Shown: positions 59,547 to 64,000 of the stretch, piece by piece
How positions within the stretch are numbered: the stretch's first letter is position 1
Layout: every line of letters begins with the position of its first letter
Assembly: GCF_900184245.1 (NCBI RefSeq)
Contig: NZ_FXXB01000008.1
Location: forward strand, 248,001 to 312,000
Length of the DNA: 64,000 nt
DNA from: Brachybacterium massiliense
GTDB lineage: Bacteria; Actinomycetota; Actinomycetes; Actinomycetales; Dermabacteraceae
Direction of reading: 5' to 3'
The notes under the pieces: generated by a model
Seen by the model: only the letters and a program-made list of their open reading frames with translations
Database searches by the model: none
Told to the model about the DNA's origin: nothing
Translations under genes and position numbers: made by a program

Positions 59547-60404
59547 TCAGATGCGGCAGGCCTGGATCGCGGTCACCAGGATCGCGCGGGCTCCGGCGTC
59601 GTAGAGCTCGTCCATCATGCGGTGGGCGCTGCGGGTGTCAACCATCGCGCGCACCGCCGACCACTCCCCGCCGTGCAGCGGGGAGACCGTCGGCGACTGC
59701 AGACCGGGGGTGATCTCCACGGCGCGCTCGAGCAGCGCGGTGGGGATGTCGTAGTCGAGCATCACGTACTCGCGGGCCACCAGCACGCCACGGATGCGGC
59801 GCGCGAGCACCTCGAGGCTGTGGGCGTCCTCGTCGTCGAGCTCGAGCCCGGGACGGGAGAACAGCACGGCCTGGCTGGTCATGATCGCCTCGCCGAAGGG
59901 CTCGAGGCCCGCCTGGCGCAGGGTCGTGCCGGTCTCGACGACGTCCGCGATCACGTCGGCGACGCCGAGCCGGATCGAGGACTCCACCGCGCCGTCCAGG
60001 TGCACCACCTCGGCGGAGATGCCGCGCTGTCCGAGGTAGTCCTCGACCAGGTTCTCGTAGCTGGTGGCGATGCGGGAGCCCTGCAGCTCGGAGACCTCCG
60101 AGCGGGTGCCGGCAGGGGCGGCGAAGCGGAAGGTGGAGCGGGCGAAACCGAGCGGGAGGATCTCATCGGCCGGGGTGCGGGAGTCCAGCAGCATGTCCTG
60201 GCCGGTGATGCCCACGTCCACGGTGCCGGAACCGACGTACACCGCGATGTCGCGCGGGCGCAGATGGAACAGCTCCACCCCGTTGTCCTCGTCGACCACG
60301 ACGAGCTCCTTGGCGGTGCCGCGGCGGCGGTACCCGGCCTCCTGGAGCAGGTCGGCGGCGGGATCGGACAGGGCGCCCTTGTTGGGCACGGCGATGCGGA
60401 GCAC
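59547..60404 (-). CDS. hisG: ATP phosphoribosyltransferase, long form
   Basis: A 285-residue HisG of the long, feedback-regulated type. LRIAVPNKGALSDPAADLLQ, IAVYVGSGTVDVGITGQDML and the PRPP loop ADVIADVVETGTTLRQAGLE are canonical. The C-terminal ACT-like domain ends in LVTAIQACRI. The GTG start has GAGGAGG 4 nt upstream. It performs the first step of histidine synthesis with its partner hisE just upstream. Histidine feedback through the ACT domain is known for the family. Confidence 0.95.
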   Translation of the reverse strand: MLRIAVPNKGALSDPAADLLQEAGYRRRGTAKELVVVDEDNGVELFHLRPRDIAVYVGSGTVDVGITGQDMLLDSRTPADEILPLGFARSTFRFAAPAGTRSEVSELQGSRIATSYENLVEDYLGQRGISAEVVHLDGAVESSIRLGVADVIADVVETGTTLRQAGLEPFGEAIMTSQAVLFSRPGLELDDEDAHSLEVLARRIRGVLVAREYVMLDYDIPTALLERAVEITPGLQSPTVSPLHGGEWSAVRAMVDTRSAHRMMDELYDAGARAILVTAIQACRI

Positions 60405-60494
60405 GGATCCTCCTCGGCCGACGGCACGGCCACGAGATAGGTGGACAGGGGTGGACAGCGAGTGAGCCGGTGGGGCGGCGCGGGACCGCCGGGG

Positions 60495-60758
60495 TCAGAG
60501 CTGGCGGTAGACGTCCTCGAGCGAGATGCCCTTGGCGATCATCATGACCTGCAGGTGGTAGAGCAGCTGGCTGATCTCCATCGCCGCCTCGTCATTCGTC
60601 TCGTACTCGCAGGCCATCCACACCTCGGCGGCCTCCTCGACGATCTTCTTGCCGATCTGATGCACCCCGGCATCGAGTTCGCGGACGGTGCCCGACCCCT
60701 CGGGTCGGGTGCGGGCCTTCTCGCTGAGCTCGGCGTACAGCGCCTCGAAATCCTTCAC
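60495..60758 (-). CDS. hisE: Phosphoribosyl-ATP diphosphatase
   Basis: An 87-residue HisE of the MazG-like fold. [20 protein letters not shown] holds the acidic metal ligands, and [20 protein letters not shown] the second set. GTG 60758 is chosen since TACCCT (60770-60765 on the minus strand) lies 6 nt before it, a leaderless -10 arrangement, and longer frames are not HisE-like. It converts PR-ATP to PR-AMP, the second step of histidine synthesis, directly before hisG. Confidence 0.93.
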   Translation of the reverse strand: MKDFEALYAELSEKARTRPEGSGTVRELDAGVHQIGKKIVEEAAEVWMACEYETNDEAAMEISQLLYHLQVMMIAKGISLEDVYRQL

Positions 60759-60819
60759 CCTCCCAGGGTACGCGTCCCGGCAGGTGGTCCGTCGCCGCGA
60801 CCACCTGCCGGGAGGAGTC

Positions 60820-61527
60820 TCACTCGCGGCGCACCGTGGGGTCGAGGTGGGCCGTCTCCACCGTGACCCTCGAGTCCTCGGCATCGCGGCGTCTGCGCAC
60901 GCCCCACCACACGAAGAAGCCCACCAGGGTGAACACGCCGTAGAACAGGTACATGAAGGCGCTCGCGTAATAGCCGGCGCTCAGCAGCAGCGGCACGCCG
61001 ACGATGTCGACGGCCACCCAGATCAGCCAGAACTCGACCCATCCCTTGGCCATCCCGAAGGTGGCCAGCAGGCTGCCCATGAAGATCCAGGCATCCGCCC
61101 AGACGGGCTCGTAGGAGCCCAGCGCACGGAACAGCGGGGTCAGAGCCGCGGTGCCGCCGACGAGGACGACCACCAGCAGGGCGCGGGTGCCCCATGAGGC
61201 CCACTGCGGCTCCACCGCCGTGCCCGCGTCGTTCTTGGCCTGCCGCCAGCGCACCCAGCCGTAGATGCTGGTGGCGATGAACATGACCTGCCGGCCCGCC
61301 TGGCCCAGCAGGTCCACGTTGCCGGCGCCGCCGAACACCGAGCCCATGAAGACCGTGAACAGCAGCAGGTTGCCGGCGATGCCCACCGGCCAGGCCCATA
61401 CCTTGCGGCGCATGCCGCCCAGGGCGCTGAGCAGTCCGAAGACATTGCCCAGCACCTCTCGGAGAAGAAGGAACTGTCCGCCCGCGAAATCGATTCGCGC
61501 GTCGAAGAGCCACTGCAGGAGATCCAT
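60820..61527 (-). CDS. ribM: PnuC-family riboflavin transporter RibM (PnuX)
   Basis: A 235-residue membrane protein with the PnuC fold: [40 protein letters not shown] and GKWVEFW-like [20 protein letters not shown], with about seven helices. PnuC proteins usually move nicotinamide riboside, but here the leader is an FMN riboswitch, which marks the RibM/PnuX riboflavin-transporter subgroup of actinobacteria. ATG 61527 has AAAGGA 5 nt upstream. Uptake of riboflavin would be repressed when FMN is plentiful. Confidence 0.88.
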   Translation of the reverse strand: MDLLQWLFDARIDFAGGQFLLLREVLGNVFGLLSALGGMRRKVWAWPVGIAGNLLLFTVFMGSVFGGAGNVDLLGQAGRQVMFIATSIYGWVRWRQAKNDAGTAVEPQWASWGTRALLVVVLVGGTAALTPLFRALGSYEPVWADAWIFMGSLLATFGMAKGWVEFWLIWVAVDIVGVPLLLSAGYYASAFMYLFYGVFTLVGFFVWWGVRRRRDAEDSRVTVETAHLDPTVRRE

Positions 61528-61619
61528 CTCGGTCCTTTCACCCTCGGATGCAGTGGCTCCGGGGAAAAAGGGATCCGGCAGGGCGACGGGGTGCGCAGGA
61601 GGCGCCCCGGGACCTGCAG

Positions 61620-61737
61620 GACGTGCGCCTCTCATCCAGGCTGTACTGTCGGTGCCGGAATCTCACCGGCTCCACCGCCGAAGCGGGTCGCGGACTATCA
61701 CCGCCGGCTCGGACTTTCACCGACCCCGGAGCACGTC
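61620..61737 (-). promoter_or_regulatory. FMN riboswitch (RFN element)
   Basis: The RFN core is easily read on the minus strand: GGGGTCGGTGAAAGTCCGA, CCGGCGGTGATAGTCCGCGA, GCCGGTGAGATTCCGGCACC, then GACAGTACAGCCTGGATGAG. P1 is GACGTGC (61737-61731) paired with GCACGTC (61626-61620). GAGGCGC (61631-61625) can instead pair with GCGCCTC (61605-61599), competing with P1, which is a plausible expression platform; a T5 run follows nearer the gene. TAAGAT (61761-61756) is a likely -10 box. It controls ribM. Confidence 0.93.
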
Positions 61738-61845
61738 ACTGGTCGTGACCAGCCCATCTTAGACCGACGGCCCCGCCGACGGGTGTGGGGGTGAACACCT
61801 GTGACGGGGCCGTGACGGTCGCAGCTGCGGGCTGCGGGGCGAGGG

Positions 61846-62532
61846 TCAGTGCGCGGCGTGGCGTGCGGCGAGCTCACGCAGCGCGGCGATCTCCTCGGCC
61901 GCGTCCTGGGCGCGGTAGATCGCCGAGCCGGCCACGAACACGTTCGCCCCGGCCTCGGCGCAGCGTTCGATGGTCTCGCGGCTGACCCCGCCGTCGACCT
62001 GGATCGAGACCTCGAGGTTGGATTCGCTGATCGCCTTCCGGGCGCGGCGGATCTTCGGGAGCATCGTCTCGAGGAAGCTCTGGCCGCCGAATCCGGGCTC
62101 GACCGTCATCAGCAGCAGCATGTCGAACTCGCCGATGATGTCCAGCAGCGGCTCGACCGCGGTGGCCGGGCGCAGCGCGACGCCGGCCTGGACGTTCTTG
62201 CGGCGCAGATCGCGGGCGAGCTTCACCGGGGCGCGGGCGGCCTCGAGGTGGAAGGTGACCGAGGAAGCGCCGGCCTCGGCGTAGGCGGGAGCCTGCGTGT
62301 CGGCGTCGTCGATCATCAGGTGGGCGTCGATCGGGATGCTGCTGCGCCGGGCGATCTGCTCGACCATGGACGCGCCGAAGGTCAGGTTCGGCACGAAGTG
62401 GTTGTCCATCACGTCGACGTGGACGCTGTCGGCGGTGGAGATCTTGTCCAGCTCGGTCCCGATCGCCATGAAGTCGGCGTTGAGGATGCTGGGATGGATG
62501 TACTGGCCGTCGGTCGAGTACGGGGTGTTCAT
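61846..62532 (-). CDS. rpe: Ribulose-phosphate 3-epimerase
   Basis: A 228-residue TIM barrel. [40 protein letters not shown] (metal-binding His and Asp), [39 protein letters not shown] and [20 protein letters not shown] are all canonical. ATG 62532 overlaps the rsmB stop (ATGA). It interconverts ribulose-5- and xylulose-5-phosphate in the pentose phosphate pathway. The rsmB-rpe-riboflavin gene neighbourhood is conserved in actinobacteria. Confidence 0.95.
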   Translation of the reverse strand: MNTPYSTDGQYIHPSILNADFMAIGTELDKISTADSVHVDVMDNHFVPNLTFGASMVEQIARRSSIPIDAHLMIDDADTQAPAYAEAGASSVTFHLEAARAPVKLARDLRRKNVQAGVALRPATAVEPLLDIIGEFDMLLLMTVEPGFGGQSFLETMLPKIRRARKAISESNLEVSIQVDGGVSRETIERCAEAGANVFVAGSAIYRAQDAAEEIAALRELAARHAAH

Positions 62533-64000
62533 GCCGTCCGGGGTCCTTCCTGGGTGGGGGCGCTCTGCGTCCGCTTGCGCAGCAGGCTGATGTACATGGC
62601 GTCGGTGCCGTGGAGGTGGGGCCACAGCTGGACCGCGGGGCCCTCCCCCAGCTCGATGTCCTTCTGGCGAGAGGGCAGCACTCCGGCGCGCACTGCGTCA
62701 CGGGCGTCGAGCTGTTCGATGTCCTCGCGCTTCTTCAGCACGTCGGCGACGATCAGGCGGGTCTCGGCCAGATGCGGGGAGCAGGTCACATAGGCGACCA
62801 CGCCCCCGGGCGCGGCGGCGTCGAGGGCGGAAGCGAGCAGATCGCGCTGGATGCCGCCGAGCTGGCCGACGTCCGCGGGCGTGCGCCGCCAGCGGGCCTC
62901 GGGGCGGCGGCGCAGCGCGCCCAGGCCGGAGCAGGGCACATCGGCGAGCACGCGGGAGAAGCGTCCGGGCATCTCGGCGCCGATCGTGGTGCCGTCGGCG
63001 GTGCGGGTGGTGATCTCGCAGCCGGCGTCCTGCAGCGTGGCCACGGCCCGGTCCACGAGCTCGGTGCGGTGCTCCTGGAGCTCGACGGCGAGCAGCTCGG
63101 CATCGTGGGTGATGCTCAGCCCGCCCAGCAGGGCCGTCTTGCCGCCCGGGCCCGCGCACAGGTCCAGCCAGTGCGCGTCATCGGCCTGGACCAGATCGTC
63201 CGCGCCGAGGGCGAGGGCGAGGGCGGCGAGCTGGCTGCCCTCGTCCTGCACGGCGACCCGGCCCTCCTTGACGGGGTCCATGCCGCCGGGATCACCCGAG
63301 GGCCAGGAGGCGGCGAAGATGCTCAGCCGGCCCTGGCTCGCGCCGTGGTCGATCAGCTCGTCGACGTCCGTGAGACCGGGGCGCATCACGAGCGAGACGG
63401 CCGGGGCCTCATTCTGGGCGGCCAGCAGCGCGTCGATCTCCTCGCGGGAACGGCCGTTGCCGGCGAGAGCGTCGGACAGGGCGCGCACCACCCAGCGGGG
63501 ATGGGAGTGGACCACGGCGAGGTGGCCCACGAGATCCTTCTCGCGGTCGGGGGCGACCTGCGCGATCCACTGCTGGAGGTCCTGCTGGCCCACCTTGCGC
63601 AGCACGGCGTTGACGAAGCTGGCCGCTCCCGCGCCCACCTCGGCGCGGGCCAGCGCCACGGTCTCCGAGGTCGCGGCGTGCGGGGCCACGGTCATGTCCA
63701 GCAGCTGGTAGGCGCCGAGCCGCAGCACGTCCAGCAGTGCGGGCTCGACCTCCTCGAGGGGGCGGTCCACGCACGCGGCGAGGATCGCATCGAGCCGGCC
63801 CTGGGCGCGCAGCGAGCCGTAGAACAACTCGGTGGTGAAGGCGGCGTCGCGGCCGGAGACGCGGTGGCTGCGCAGCAGGCGGGGCAGTACGAGGTTCGCG
63901 TAGGAGTCCTCCTCGCGCACCAGGCGCAGGCCCTCGAAGGCGACCTGCCGTGAGGGGGTCGAGCGCCGGGAGCGCTCCGAGGGGCGGGCGGCGGAGTAGC
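62529..64000 (-). CDS. rsmB: RsmB/NOP family 16S rRNA (cytosine-C5) methyltransferase, N-terminus outside window
   Basis: About 490 residues are visible; the start lies past 64000, since [20 protein letters not shown] continues upstream. The NusB-like N-terminal domain includes [20 protein letters not shown]. The SAM site is [18 protein letters not shown]. Catalytic cysteines are in [20 protein letters not shown] and [20 protein letters not shown]. It should methylate C967-equivalent of 16S rRNA. Followed without a gap by rpe. Confidence 0.94.
   Translation of the reverse strand, partial: YSAARPSERSRRSTPSRQVAFEGLRLVREEDSYANLVLPRLLRSHRVSGRDAAFTTELFYGSLRAQGRLDAILAACVDRPLEEVEPALLDVLRLGAYQLLDMTVAPHAATSETVALARAEVGAGAASFVNAVLRKVGQQDLQQWIAQVAPDREKDLVGHLAVVHSHPRWVVRALSDALAGNGRSREEIDALLAAQNEAPAVSLVMRPGLTDVDELIDHGASQGRLSIFAASWPSGDPGGMDPVKEGRVAVQDEGSQLAALALALGADDLVQADDAHWLDLCAGPGGKTALLGGLSITHDAELLAVELQEHRTELVDRAVATLQDAGCEITTRTADGTTIGAEMPGRFSRVLADVPCSGLGALRRRPEARWRRTPADVGQLGGIQRDLLASALDAAAPGGVVAYVTCSPHLAETRLIVADVLKKREDIEQLDARDAVRAGVLPSRQKDIELGEGPAVQLWPHLHGTDAMYISLLRKRTQSAPTQEGPRTA

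Overview
The window looks like a chromosomal segment of a high-GC Gram-positive actinobacterium in the Micrococcales. A Brachybacterium/Dermabacteraceae-like host is my best guess, from gene content and from GC that is roughly 70% in most genes. That placement is inference. Actinobacterial markers seen directly are RbpA, a fused PafBC regulator beside TatA/TatC and HelY, an Lnt-Ppm1 pair, the imuA-imuB-dnaE2 mutasome with mycobacterial-type LexA boxes, coryneform-type GlgA, a DUF222/HNH protein and an FMN-riboswitch-controlled RibM. Start codons overlap preceding stops at many junctions (ATGA, GTGA). Several genes have a TANNNT -10 box about 6 nt before the start codon, as expected for leaderless mRNAs.

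Layout. 1-5.8 kb: a sugar isomerase/Gfo-Idh pair, a transglutaminase-like protein, a PAC2 protein, a TauE/SafE exporter, a HAD phosphatase and a stand-alone maltokinase-cap-like protein. 5.8-9.9 kb: an accessory island of lower GC. It holds a MerR regulator, an IS481 transposase broken twice, an intact IS110 element bounded by 10-bp direct repeats, gene debris and a 28-bp site that closely matches the actinobacterial dif consensus. 9.9-20.5 kb: membrane proteins (Bcr/CflA-type MFS, CPBP protease, queuosine-precursor transporter), a secreted GH25 lysozyme, and a TetR-controlled MMPL-YhgE/Pip export pair whose MMPL member ends in what looks like a dead ABC ATPase domain. 20.5-28.2 kb: the SOS mutagenesis operon and an HNH protein. 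28-34 kb: polyol dehydrogenase, sugar-efflux-type MFS, MmyB-type regulator, aldo/keto reductase, TrmH methyltransferase, ABC ATPase. 34.9-41.7 kb: RNB ribonuclease, glycogen synthesis (glgA and glgC divergent), serB, SixA, FabG.

41.9-46.5 kb: two proteins sharing a proline/tryptophan N-terminal motif, a SURF1 gene frameshifted by a perfect 38-bp tandem duplication, GDPD, and rbpA behind a SigR/SigH-like promoter. 46.6-50.4 kb: fxsA, ppm1, lnt and a degenerate amidohydrolase. 50.4-58 kb: helY, DAG kinase, tatC, tatA, pafBC, with DUF3866 divergent. 59-64 kb: PH-domain protein, hisG, hisE, riboswitch plus ribM, rpe and partial rsmB.

DNA-damage functions appear twice: a LexA-boxed mutasome operon and the PafBC activator. 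No tRNA, rRNA or CRISPR array was recognised. Many long open frames lie antisense to real genes; these are high-GC shadows and are not annotated.
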